Source: Mesodorylaimus sp. YZB2_4 (taxonomy: Eukaryota > Nematoda > Enoplea > Dorylaimida > Dorylaimidae). Taken from it: 64,000 nucleotides of DNA. Below are positions 10,591 through 21,317 of this stretch, in pieces; the stretch's first letter is position 1, and the number at the start of each line of letters is the position of its first letter. The position numbers and the translations under genes were made by a program. The DNA is taken from contig JASANH010000626.1 of NCBI GenBank assembly GCA_030248295.1, positions 62,001-126,000 of the forward strand, in the 5' to 3' direction. The notes under the pieces were generated by a model that saw only the letters and a list, made by a program, of their open reading frames with translations, made no database searches and was not told the DNA's origin.

Positions 10591-12597
10591 CTAGATGGGA
10601 CATTTGGGCAACTTGCAAGCAGTCTTCCAGTCGCTGAAAGATGGTTCTTTTGTGTTTTGAATGAACGTGGTCAAATCGCACCACTCTTGGCCAGCGCAGT
10701 AAGGCAGGCTCTTGACTTCTGCTATGCGCACATCGGGGTTGTTGGGATCGGGCTCGTGGAATATGAATCGAACACTGGGTGTTGGAATGTCGGTATATTC
10801 GAGGATAAGGCCAGCCGATGTCGGAGTCTCGGCAACATCCTCTGCTTTCATGAGACGGATCAAAGATAATACTGTTTCAGTATGGGCTGCGTAAAAATGG
10901 GCCACGCGATCTTTGATTGTTCCGTTTTTGAGACCCTGCGCAGTCTGTATAATGTGATCCAACCATAATCCAGCCATGATGCGGGCGCACTCGCTATCGT
11001 TAGCGCACAGAACCTGATGAGCCTCAGCGAAGGATAAGATAGCGCTGACCATGTCCTTAGGTGGATAGCCGGGAAAGTCCGGGTGTGTGACCCAACGAGG
11101 TAATTGAACTTTGAGCATTTTCTAGAACCAAAGAGAAATCAGATTCTGTAGCTCGCGGGTCAACAGCCTTGCGCACACAAGGCCACAGCGAATGTGCAGC
11201 GGGACTGCTGCAGACCGTACTTTTACTGACCCAGATCTACAGAACTAGGAATCAGAAGGTGAAGTGGAAAGTGATTGATGTGTTAGTCAGAGAGAGAGAG
11301 AGTGGGAGTGGACAACAGCCATGAGATTTCTTCTTCCCACCCTGCTTTTGCTTTCAGAAGCGGCTGATGAAGACGATATAAGTGCAATAGCAATGGCAGA
11401 AATGCAGATAGCAGAATTTGCTGAAGCTTGAAGAATGTTTAGTCTCTTGTCCAAAAGTGAGGAAAGGATGTGTAAAGAGGAAGTTAAGAGTGCCACGCAT
11501 GTCGCTACTGTGCATTCTGTATGATGACATCGTTCATAGTATGATGGATGGGCAAGTCCTCAACTCACCATATTCATGATGTTATCGGCAACATCGCCCA
11601 TATCGCTGAGGGAAGCATTCAGGCCGCTCTTCTTAGCAATATACTGGATCAAGTCCTTGTCTCTGATCAGCCACTCCTTGGCCGCTGCAGCCGTGTCATC
11701 TCCAATAGCTTTATATGCCGTCTTGTAATGGGGGCACTCGACATTGTACATCCGCAGCAAGGGGTCATTGATTTCGTATGGAATGGGCTGCCACTTCAAA
11801 TATGAGCTCCAAATTGATCTGCCTTTTGGAGGGAAGAATCCAGACATGCATGATTGCAAGGTCTGCTGACATCGTTCGGCACTGGAGCTGAAGGCTTTTA
11901 CCTGAAATGTGCATGATGGTCAGCTAGCAGACAAAGACCTGTGTTAAAAGAGAAAGCAAAAAGTTTGAATTACTTGGGATGGGAAGAACTCTGCTGATAC
12001 GAGTTTGTCATAACGCTGACGCAGGAAGGCCCCGAGCGCAGCTGCTTGTCGTTTGCCAATCTTAAAAACATGATCAGTGTCAAATGACAAAGCATGTCCA
12101 AGAAAACAGAAGCTATCCATTTTCTTGCAGTGGCTGGCAATTATTTTGCTCTTACATTAGTCAGTTGACTGGGTCCTTCCCACGCCCAGTCTTTGTAAGA
12201 CGTATCGTTCTTCAGAAATTGGCCCGGATTCCTGTTGCCGTGACGGAACCCCTAAGATGCAAAGCTGCGATTATTCCTTGTCGCAGTTGCTTTATTGCAA
12301 GCCTACCACAAAGATGAACTTGACTTTTTCCGCAGATGGCAACTCGTGGTGTGCAGCTCTAGCACCGCTTCTTTGCACAGATGTAGCTATCAGCAGGGCC
12401 ACAATGACGCAGCAGAGGAGGACGACGGCAACTGCAATGGCGATGTTTCTTTTGCTGCAAGACCGGAGCCGCTGTCTGATCGTCGGTGGCTGTTGTCTGT
12501 TGCGGAAGGACAAGGCGGAATCATCCTCGGGCGCGTACACGGGTCCGCTTTCTTCCACGTCTTGACTGACCCTTTGGAATTCCTTTGGAGAAGCCAT
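10591..12597 (-). CDS. Histidine acid phosphatase, copy D, type II membrane-anchored
   Basis: Five exons give 445 residues: 12307-12597, 12156-12251, 11974-12060, 11569-11901 and 10591-11121. Exon 1 has no signal peptide. It encodes a polar cytoplasmic tail of about 51 residues ending in basic residues (RQRLRSCSKR), then a membrane segment at about residues 52-73 (IAIAVAVVLLCCVIVALLI), and then joins the phosphatase at the same point as the paralogs (ELPSAEKVKF). The enzyme should face the outside or the lumen as a type II protein. FRHGNRNP is intact and the second motif is HTE, as in B and C. Exon 4 is undivided, as in copy A, whereas B and C have an extra intron there. The 447-bp last intron carries a copy of this gene's own 5' leader (11317-11404). 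Confidence 0.87.
11317..11404 (-). repeat. Intronic duplicate of the copy D leader
   Basis: Over 88 bp without gaps this matches 12592-12679 at all but three positions by eye. The source covers the 5' leader and start codon of copy D; this copy lies in its last intron in the same orientation. Translation from the copied ATG would stop after about a dozen codons, so it is not an obvious alternative coding exon. Confidence 0.8.
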
Positions 12598-12679
12598 GAG
12601 ATTTCTTTTTCCCACTCTGCTTTTGCTTTCAGAAGCGGCCGATGAAGACGATATAAGTGCAATAGCAATGGCAGAAATG
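12592..12679 (-). repeat. Leader and start codon of copy D, source of the intronic duplicate
   Basis: Partner of 11317-11404. It contains the ATG at 12597-12595 and about 82 bp upstream of it. Confidence 0.8.
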
Positions 12680-12688
12680 ATGCGAAAA

Positions 12689-12716
12689 TAGACTTGTACG
12701 ATTTTGTACAAGTCTA
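12689..12716. other. Perfect 11-bp hairpin upstream of copy D
   Basis: TAGACTTGTAC and its exact complement are separated by six bases (GATTTT). It lies just upstream of the duplicated leader and might be in the 5' UTR. Function unknown. Confidence 0.55.
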
Positions 12717-14139
12717 CTTCAAGAATCAAGTCAACATTAGTCCAGTCTTCTTCTTTCGTCGTCCCATCGTACAGCTCACATCCAGAACGGCCCAGTCAGC
12801 GCACCTGCCATAAACGGGAGCCAGTACATGACTTGAACCGGTTTTCAGGCATTTTGCCTTTGTGGCCCCCTGTAACTCCTCTAACTTGGCAGTGGTAATC
12901 GAAGCACGCTAGCACATAGGAGCAGACTAATCGATCCAATTGGCAGAACAGCTATGAGCAATTGTGCACCAAGCGAAAGTGGTGCCCTACTGGCCATGCA
13001 AAACCATCTTCAATCTTCTTAGGTGGAAGGAATTTAGGTTCTGAAGCACCCTTCATTCAGCTTATCTCTCTCGTGTTTGCAATTCCACCTCGTCGTCGTA
13101 TGACGCACGTAAGCTACGTTTAAACCTGCTGATTGCTTGGGCGAGCAGACATAGAGGTGGAGTATGGCATTGAAGATGAGCCAAGCCGAGGCCTGCACTC
13201 CACTCGTCCTCTTCTTTGTTAGCTTTCCAAAACAGAAACAGTTGTTCTAATACAGCCATCAGATGTTACGTGAGGAGAGACTGATATTTCGAAATTGGCA
13301 TCGAAACATAAAAAAATTTGGAGCCGTTCAGAAAATTGATCGATATTTAAAAACGTTGACATTTTAGATACATGAAAGAGGTCTTATAGTTCCTGAATTC
13401 TACATTTGCTCATGCAAGCATCAGGTCAAACAGAAACCCGCTTCCAAAGGTCAAAGCGCCTATCTCGGTTGGAGTCGCTGCATATCGTGAGATGCAAAAA
13501 CCTTACGAAGGCAGGGCTGGTTTCATTTGCCAAAAGCGATCGCATTACAGCATTTAGCTCTCTCAGAAATCGAAGGTGCAAATGAATGCTTATTCGAAGT
13601 TGAATGCTATCGCACCGTCGTATCCTAAATTGGAAACGTTGGAAATCAATTATTGCAAAGGAGAAATTTCAAAAAAATATCCAGTCGATCATCGATGGTC
13701 GTCGCCGTTTAAAGTATCTCGAAATAAAAGGCGGTTTTTGGTTTGAAAAGCTTCTAAAAGTGGAAAAGTATCGAGAAATTAAAATCGTAAAAGCTAAGAA
13801 GGATATGCATTGACTCGTTTGCCGGTCAAGATCGACTGCGTTTCAGTCGTCATTTTTTGTAGAGGGGTGTTTTTTGTTTCAGGAATAACTAGGCGATTGA
13901 GTCACCCATTCTGTAATAGATTATGCTTGAGTCGTCATGACTGATAATCTGATTTTTTTCGATGTTCGTTGCCTTTTCTGTGCGGAGGAACAAATATTGT
14001 ATTATTGCTTCAAGCAGGTTGTCAAAATTCTTAGTCTGCAACATAATTGATCAGGATACCATGATCGTCATTACAACCATCACAAAAAAGCGGACGAATC
14101 GATGAAGAATAGCTCTTTTCCTATCACTGATATCCGCTA
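12717..14139. other. Intergenic, AT-rich in part, nothing recognised
   Basis: Between copy D and the secreted orphan at 14140-16059. The only long open frame on the plus strand (13604-13813) is Lys/Ile-rich and lacks support. Confidence 0.4.
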
Positions 14140-16059
14140 TCACTTGCGTCTGAACGTGCTCTGGTACATTCTCCTCATCCTTTTCAGTCGTGCCAGTTCA
14201 TCGGTGAACGTGCGAATGGGCTCATCTCTATCGGCAGCTGCGTGCAGCCAATGCGGTCCATCGCGACCTTTCCTCGAGAAGAGGCTGTTATCTTGCCAGT
14301 CATCCTCCTCGTCCAAGTATCCTTGCATGGCGTACTTGGTCTCTGCCTTCTTCCGTTTTTGTACACGTTCTTTGTATTGATGGAGAATTAGAGAGCCCGA
14401 AGAAGTGATCGGAGGCATGTCCATGCCGAGCAGTTGCAAGACGCGGTTGTTCGTGTCCAGCAGGTTCTCCAATAGCTTTAGCAGACGGCCCGCTTCGTCC
14501 GTGTCGGGGATGGTGATGGCTTTGGTGGCCCGTTTTGGGTCCGGGGTGGGAGTGGGGGCAGACGAGTGGCTGTGCGCATGAAACATGTCGGAGAAGCTGG
14601 AAGAACGTCTTACGCGGGAGACGAAGCCACGATTCCAGGCGTGGAAGGGATCGTCGGAGAAGGATTGTCCTTTGAAGATTCCATTGGGGCAGACCTATAA
14701 AAGTAAGTGGATCATGGCTTGTTAGCTGATCGCTCTCAAGGCATACCAGTCTCCTTGATCCAGTCGCTTCGTCTCGAGCAATTGGGCCCAAAATAGGATC
14801 CGTGGGAGGAGTGTTCCCTGCCCCCGCCAAACCCAGTGAGGCCCTGCTGCTGGCGATGTTGTCTTCCCTTCTGATCACATCGGCAGTTGTTCCAGCAGCA
14901 GCGATTCGTATGGCTCCTAGAGTGATCTCGATTGCGCCTTGGGCAATTTCCAATCCTATCACGCCCTTCTCCACATTCCTCGCTTCTTGTTCTTGGCGCT
15001 CGATGGCTTCCACTGGCGTTTCCTGCGGTTCTTGGCAGTTGATTAGATCGACAGGCACCGAGTCGAGTGTGGCCGCCTTTGCGATGTCGTCAGTGCGTGC
15101 CGGCGATCCGATGTCGGTTTTTGCCAAGACTCGCGTCAGGTCTTCCATCGCTTTGAATGACCCTGGCTCAGAGAGCAGGGTGTTCGCTAAAATGGTGAGC
15201 AGTTTGAAGAGTAGATACTGTAGAAGGCTGGGGGGGGGGGAGACTCGCTTCCCATTTGAACACTATATGATCGAAGAGGAATAGCGATGAGAAGATATTA
15301 GAAAAAATCACATTAAAAAAGGTCAAGCTAGATAAAATTTATGAAAAGCGTCAGAGGTAACTAGATCAAATGAGTTTACCATCTTTTCCATAACTCAGAT
15401 TATTAGCAGCTGCGTCAACTCGTCTTTCCTATGTCATCTTTCGATTAAACGAATAGAGCTTCAATTTAAATCGCAAAACAAATCAGATTTCTGAAGCCCG
15501 CGCGTGCTTAGAAGGCCAAAGAGGAGCAAAGAAGGCAAAGACGCCTCCGTTGATCCCAAGACCTTATAAGCACACTCGCCACTCTTTCACTTCATTTTAA
15601 TGCGGAAAGTCAGTGCCATTTCCTACCAACAAGGAAGAGGCAAGGAAGGACAACATCAGCTTAGAAGTAAGGACATCTTTGTAATGCTACAAAGCGTCCT
15701 ATCCCCAAAGCCGTCTAAAACTAAGCTGGGAAAATGCCTCAAAGCTCATGGAGTGAAAACTCGAAGCGAAAACACATGGAGAAAACGGACGTTTCTTCAT
15801 GCTGCCTGAGCCTCTTGTTGAACATGTCAACTCCCGTTCAACGCAGTTTGTGCCTCTCTCGCTGGATGAAACGTACACTCTCTGCTGTTCTTAGTCAATT
15901 GATCATCATCCGAAGCCATTTGTCCCCACCCAGGGCCACAAGGATTAAACACAAACTTCTCTTACCGTCGTGATTTTCAGCCGAAGCTAGTTTCAGCACG
16001 GTGGTCATGCTAAGTACGCATGCTACAATTTTAGACGCTGCTAATCTACGGTTGGACAT
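14140..16059 (-). CDS. Secreted helical protein of unknown function
   Basis: Three exons give 362 residues: 15966-16059, 14747-15186 and 14140-14694. The joins keep frame (phase 1 then phase 0) with GT-AG ends. The 779-bp first intron is long for this window. The start was chosen because it gives a classic signal peptide (MSNRRLAASKIVACVLSM then hydrophobic to about residue 27); another in-frame ATG lies 32 codons upstream. The mature protein has a Glu/Gln-rich amphipathic helix, a stretch alternating Ala/Gly/Ile with charged residues (about residues 90-130), a basic RVRR site that could be cut by furin, a His/Ser/Pro-rich linker, a leucine-rich helix (RLLKLLENLLDTNN) and a basic C-terminus. 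I recognise no family. The third exon and the signal peptide are well supported; the first intron rests on splice motifs and frame only. Confidence 0.6.
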
Positions 16060-19000
16060 GACAGCAGCGGCGGCCGAACCATCGATGAGTGGAATGTGAC
16101 GCCGGCGGTAATGGATTCTGGTATGAACGGTCATGTTGGTACGCCCTGTCCGCATTAGTTGCTCATTCCCTCCTATTAGCCCCCGTTCTCCCTGTGCCCC
16201 ACATTTATTTCCACCCTAGTGCGTGACGCTCGACCTCATCCACGCGCCCTCATTGTTATGCCATCTTTGTAATAGATACCTGCGCTGTTTGAAATTATAT
16301 CCCCATCATTCGTGTCTGAGTGAGTAAATCGGCACGGACTCAGTAATGCCCTGTTGGGTACGACACTATAAATTGCGCAAGCGTAGCCCTGTTCGGTCAA
16401 TGATTTTAACGAGCCTCAGTAAAGCGATGATAGAGTCCCATCGGATCGTGATAATCATGTTCCGTTTTTGCACCTAATCGCCTTCCCACGGGTGCACTTT
16501 TCTGTCACGGTCCTCCTCATGAAGGTTTTGTAGCAGTGCACTTTTTGTCATGCCAGCCAGCCCTAACGAAATTACAGCGACAGGTTAATTCGACTGTTAA
16601 GCCGTTGGTCACATGGCTTTACTCGCTCGAATGCAAATTAGCGAATGTCCGCCGGCTGGCACGGCAACATCGAATTTACTGCTAATTAGAATCCTGTCAG
16701 CGATGCAACGAAACACGCGTGACACAACGTTCCCAGATTCCTAAGCGAGCAATTAGTACAGCCGGGCCTTCAAGACGGGACTTCTCAAAACGACCGCAGA
16801 TAGGTGATCATTTCTTCTCAAACTTGCGTCTTTAGAAAGTCGATACGCCCACAAAATGCCTGGCCCGCCCTTCTGGCAAAATCATGGACCCATCTACGAC
16901 TGTACCTAAGTCCTATTCTCGGGAAATCTCCTGTCTCATTAGTTATCCCATTTATGTCGCGTGCGACTGTCCGTGTCTGCTCGCTGACTGGGCATAACCG
17001 AACCAGACCGTACCAGCCTCTGCTATTTGTTTCGCGCTTTTTTGAGCCAGGCATACTGCTGACCTCTACAAGAGCTTTTCTGAGGTCAACTTCTGCTTTC
17101 CATGAGGTCGCGTGGTAATTCTAGCGCGTTGAGGAATCCAAGTGCTGCCAATAAAATGAGGTTTTTTCTTTCACTCACGTCACCGTTAGGATGAAAACGG
17201 AATTCACAGAGCATACTTTTATTATTGGAGTCTCCAATCGAAAATTCAGTTGCATTGTGTCCACCCCTGGGTCACGGAACGTACTGTTGCAGGACACCAG
17301 TACATACAGTGCAGTATAGACGTCATCCCGGAGGGGAGCTAAAGTATAGTTGGTAACAACATCCACGCAACATGGCGTGGCAAACAGATGGGCGACATTG
17401 TTCTACACCGCCCGCGTGCTGTTATTTAGTTTGGTCATTCTCCCCGTTCTGGTCGTCCTCCAAACGATCAATTTTATGGCCCTTTTCCAACGACTCTTGC
17501 TCGACTAGGTCCATGCAGGCGTTTCGGGCGCCATGTCGGATCAGCCTGTGCCTCCTGAGAGGACCCAAATCATCTTCTCTCTCGAGCCTAAACTTCTTTG
17601 ACGGCTGGAACTAAACCTAGGCTTACCGGGCTCCAGCTCTACCAAGCACCATGATAGAAGAATTTGACCATTACACCAGCGAAACGGCTTGGTTGTTCTC
17701 AAACCTGACATGCGTTTGGTCGTCACCTCATGCAAGCAGGCCATCACATGGTTACGATACTCGTATGATAAAGAGCTTACCTCACCCGTATGCTATTTTT
17801 GACCATTTCCGCGCCCTTTTCTTCGCCAATAAGCGTCCTATGCCCCGACGCGGGACCGTTTAAATTGTTGTCACCTTTATGACTCTATTTTGGTAGCGCA
17901 CTCAGCTTGTTGCACCGGTGAGTCGAACTCATGGAATGGTCACGAGAGCGCCACTGTTAGTAGGGACCAATTTGGGTTGGAAATTGTCACTAGAAGCTTC
18001 TAGTATGCCGTGGACTGTTTCGAAATAAGGGCCATGTACACGTCCTACTGTGTGCCCGTATGTTCCTTACTGATGACGCATTTGTGATGTCAGGGCAGCC
18101 ATCACGCCGAAGCTAGTGCACTATTGTGAGCAGGATGAATTGGCCGATCAAAAGTCTCCCCCGTGGTTAGGTGCTTATTTTAGAGCGGATGTGCACTGGA
18201 CTCGGTCCTTTTGCTTTTTCGTTAGTGTGTTCCTAAGATCAGTAAGTGAGAAGTTGATTCGTTCTCGTCGCCTGCTGCGATGTGTGAAAGTACTCTTGGG
18301 TGAAACAGTTCGCCTACGTTATGGTGTATTGTACGGTACCCTGAGTGGTCTGCTACATTCATTGTGAACTAATTTAGTGGATATTCTTAGTTCTAGCAAC
18401 AAAAAGATTGAGGTATGTGCCCTTTGGAGTCACTCTTCATTGTCACCTCGGGCGCTCATATCCAAGTTTGGTGATGTAATAAACCATGACAGTCCTTTGT
18501 TCCCCACCGTGCAGTATCTTCACTCGAGTTTTTTCTCGTCTTCCTGAAAAGACACAATTTGAAACCAATTGCCTTCATAGCCCGGGCACCTATGGCAGGA
18601 AGTTCTTTCGATTGCGACCTCCTCTCCACTTTTAATTGTTATCCAGCCAGTGAGGCACGCACATGACAGAGCACGGGGCCACTAGACCCCTGCAGCGTCT
18701 ATCTGGCACCAGCAATTACCCTAATCCAGAAGAATCTTGTGCCTGTAGTCGCAGTGTCGGAAAATATCACGAGCCTGCGGGAACTAATTGCCACCTTGCT
18801 CAACGTTAGGGTTTAGAATAGCTGCACCGAACATCTTTGGGACGGTCATAATTAAGAGAGCGACTAGTCGACGAGGTGAGGCTTTGCTCACCGTGTTGTA
18901 CATGAAACATGCCTCGTGTCAGTCTTGTGTCGTGGACGTCTAGGAAAGCGCTGCTGGCGGTTGATATTCTTTAGGTTTCTTGTTCACAATGGCGATTCCT

Positions 19001-19277
19001 GTTCATTGTGCACCTCTTGCAGTATCTACAGTTGATTGCTCGTGCTTACATCGAGTAAATAGCATAGCAGAGCTTCCGTATTTTCATACTGCGTGCTAGC
19101 TAACTTTAGCGCCTTTCGTTTGCATACCTATGCTAGCTACTTTCCAAAATATCCCAGAAGGTTTTATGCCATGTTTTTTTATTCATAGTCAGTCATCGGG
19201 CTTTGAGATCGAATACGAATAAATCAAACTCGCAGAGGACCCGCCCGAGCGAGCAGACGTACACATTCAAAGCAAAC
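16060..19277. other. Long intergenic stretch, nothing recognised
   Basis: About 3.2 kb with no supported gene. Short ORFs at 16804-17118 and 18116-18367 (plus) look like chance frames. The region around 17590-17660 resembles part of 63640-63720 (shared CCAGCTCT-CCAAGCA core), hinting at a decayed dispersed repeat. Confidence 0.35.
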
Positions 19278-21317
19278 ATGACGACTGCAACGATTCATAG
19301 CGATGCCGGGCCTACGAGTCGTACGTCGACTAATGCCCACACCATCGGTATCGTATCGAGCCCGTGTCGTCGGTGCGGTAGTGCGAGCAACCGGTACGAC
19401 TGGCATGAGAATTCTCCTTGGCCTACTCCCGCCAGCAGCACTGACGCATCGTCGGTTGGTGCACTATTAGTCGAGCCAGTTGCTGCCACCCAGCCCGCTC
19501 AACACTTCTCGCCTTATTCGGCCCGGGCAGGTGAATTCGTAAAGCAAGGCCTCATTAATTACGAACACAACGGCCTCCTGAACAGCCAATTTTCTGACCA
19601 TTCCCATTACCCAAGTGGAAAAGAGCAAGCCCCTGGCTTTTTTCCCAGTGGTTCCTTTGACCACCAGCACATAACCGAGCAGTCTTTGGAACGTGGAAAT
19701 AATTTCACATTCGAATCTTACAAATTTTCTGGTGACTCTTCTGGAACTGACGACATGGCGATGCTGTTCCCGTGGACTCATTATTTTGCCAATCAGTTTC
19801 CGCCTTTATTTCATCGAAAAGGGCGGGCGACTGTTACTGAGGATCCCGTTGACAATGTTCTCATTGACGAGGTCTGGCCTTACCAAAGCTACGAGAACGT
19901 GTCAGCTCTGTATAATGAACTCGGAAGTGGCGAGTCAATTGGGAATGTCACTGAATTGTCCCCCCTTGAAATTGATGGCGATTTCGTAGCTTGGGAACTT
20001 AACTTTTACATGCACGGTGTCATCATGCCATTGATTGCCGTATTTGGAGTCCTGGCAAATCTGGCATCGTTCATCGTGCTTACTCGGCACGCCATGAGAT
20101 CATCTGTGATCAACGTGTACTTGGCAGCTTTATCAGCCTTCGATGGTTTGTTGCTATTATTCACCTTGCTCCTCTACCCGCCCATGTCCTATTGCGAATG
20201 GTACGGAAGCGACGCCTCCTCACCCTGGTGCAGGTACTTCTTTCACAGTTCGCTGGTCACCTATCCGTTCAGTTTAATCACTCAAAGCGGGTCCGTCTAC
20301 ACACTAGTGGCCATAACCATCGATAGGTTCATCGCGATCACGTGGCCACTGGCCAGTCGGAAATGGATGACCAATCGGCGCGCATTGATCGTTGTGGCAG
20401 TGACTGTACTCTGGTCCATCGTGTACAACATACCCGCTTTCTTCGAACTCAAGCTCATCAAGCATCCGATCGAGTTCGATGAAAATGACGAGCCAATAGC
20501 CTACGTATCTCTCTTGGACAGAACGGACATGCGCAAAGACAGTTCGTACGTCCTCGTCTACAAAGGCTACTGCTATTTAATATTTATGCTCTTATTACCA
20601 GCCGGAACCATGATCGCATTGAACGCATATATTTCAGTGGCAGTGCGTAAGGCGTCTCGTAGGCGACGCCAGGCCATGAATGTGTCCAATTCGGGACGCG
20701 ATGACAAAGAACGTCGATGTACAGTCATGGCCATACTCGTCGTGGGAACTTTTCTTATTTTGAACCTCCTGGCCTTCATCAATAATATGCTGGAAGCATT
20801 TCGAGCCGAAGACGAGTTCCTGACCTCGCGCAAGTTTTTGACACTGGTCTGTGTTGGAAACGTTCTGGTGGCTTTGAATTCGGCAACCAACTTTTTCATT
20901 TACTGCGCTCTCGGTCTACGATTTAGACAGATGTTCTGCAAGTTGTTTTGTCCTTGGTGCTACACGCCCGAAAGAGAATACCAATACTTGAGCGTGTATT
21001 ACGGCTCGGGTAGAAACTACTGCTGGACAAATGGTGCCAACGGCAGGGATGCCGCTGGTGATGCAGCCGCTCTGTTGGGAGGCGGAATCATTTCTATGAG
21101 AACTTTGCCCTCCAGGCGATCGGCCAATCGACCTCCTGGAAAACCGGGTATCAGCGCACCCACACTGAATCCCCCCTCGAACAGATCAGCCTTTGGAGGT
21201 GCCCCGAGAAGCACAGTGTTGACTCATCAGTCTGGAACACGCATAAGTTCGCCAGTGCATGGACGTCCTGCGTCCAATACGCGATCTCCTAATGTGACAC
21301 GATTTGAAAGAAACTGA
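19278..21317 (+). CDS. Rhodopsin-family GPCR, FMRFamide-receptor-like
   Basis: An intronless gene of 679 residues from the first ATG. The open frame extends further upstream without a methionine, so an upstream exon is possible. Residues 1-240 form a long, probably extracellular N-terminus with several N-x-S/T sites. Seven membrane segments follow, at about 245-270, 278-300, 331-353, 368-390, 432-456, 483-506 and 521-546. The DRY motif is DRF (349-351) and the NPxxY region reads NSATNFFIY from about residue 534, a form seen in invertebrate FMRFamide/neuropeptide receptors. The third intracellular loop is short and basic (KASRRRRQ). The C-tail of about 130 residues is Gly/Ser/Arg-rich. It should be a plasma-membrane receptor for an amidated neuropeptide; ligand and G protein cannot be read from sequence. 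Confidence 0.85.
   Translation: MTTATIHSDAGPTSRTSTNAHTIGIVSSPCRRCGSASNRYDWHENSPWPTPASSTDASSVGALLVEPVAATQPAQHFSPYSARAGEFVKQGLINYEHNGLLNSQFSDHSHYPSGKEQAPGFFPSGSFDHQHITEQSLERGNNFTFESYKFSGDSSGTDDMAMLFPWTHYFANQFPPLFHRKGRATVTEDPVDNVLIDEVWPYQSYENVSALYNELGSGESIGNVTELSPLEIDGDFVAWELNFYMHGVIMPLIAVFGVLANLASFIVLTRHAMRSSVINVYLAALSAFDGLLLLFTLLLYPPMSYCEWYGSDASSPWCRYFFHSSLVTYPFSLITQSGSVYTLVAITIDRFIAITWPLASRKWMTNRRALIVVAVTVLWSIVYNIPAFFELKLIKHPIEFDENDEPIAYVSLLDRTDMRKDSSYVLVYKGYCYLIFMLLLPAGTMIALNAYISVAVRKASRRRRQAMNVSNSGRDDKERRCTVMAILVVGTFLILNLLAFINNMLEAFRAEDEFLTSRKFLTLVCVGNVLVALNSATNFFIYCALGLRFRQMFCKLFCPWCYTPEREYQYLSVYYGSGRNYCWTNGANGRDAAGDAAALLGGGIISMRTLPSRRSANRPPGKPGISAPTLNPPSNRSAFGGAPRSTVLTHQSGTRISSPVHGRPASNTRSPNVTRFERN

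Noticed and set aside
14802-15284. 160-codon plus-strand ORF
   Set aside because: Antisense to the secreted orphan, whose minus-strand reading has a signal peptide and consistent splicing.
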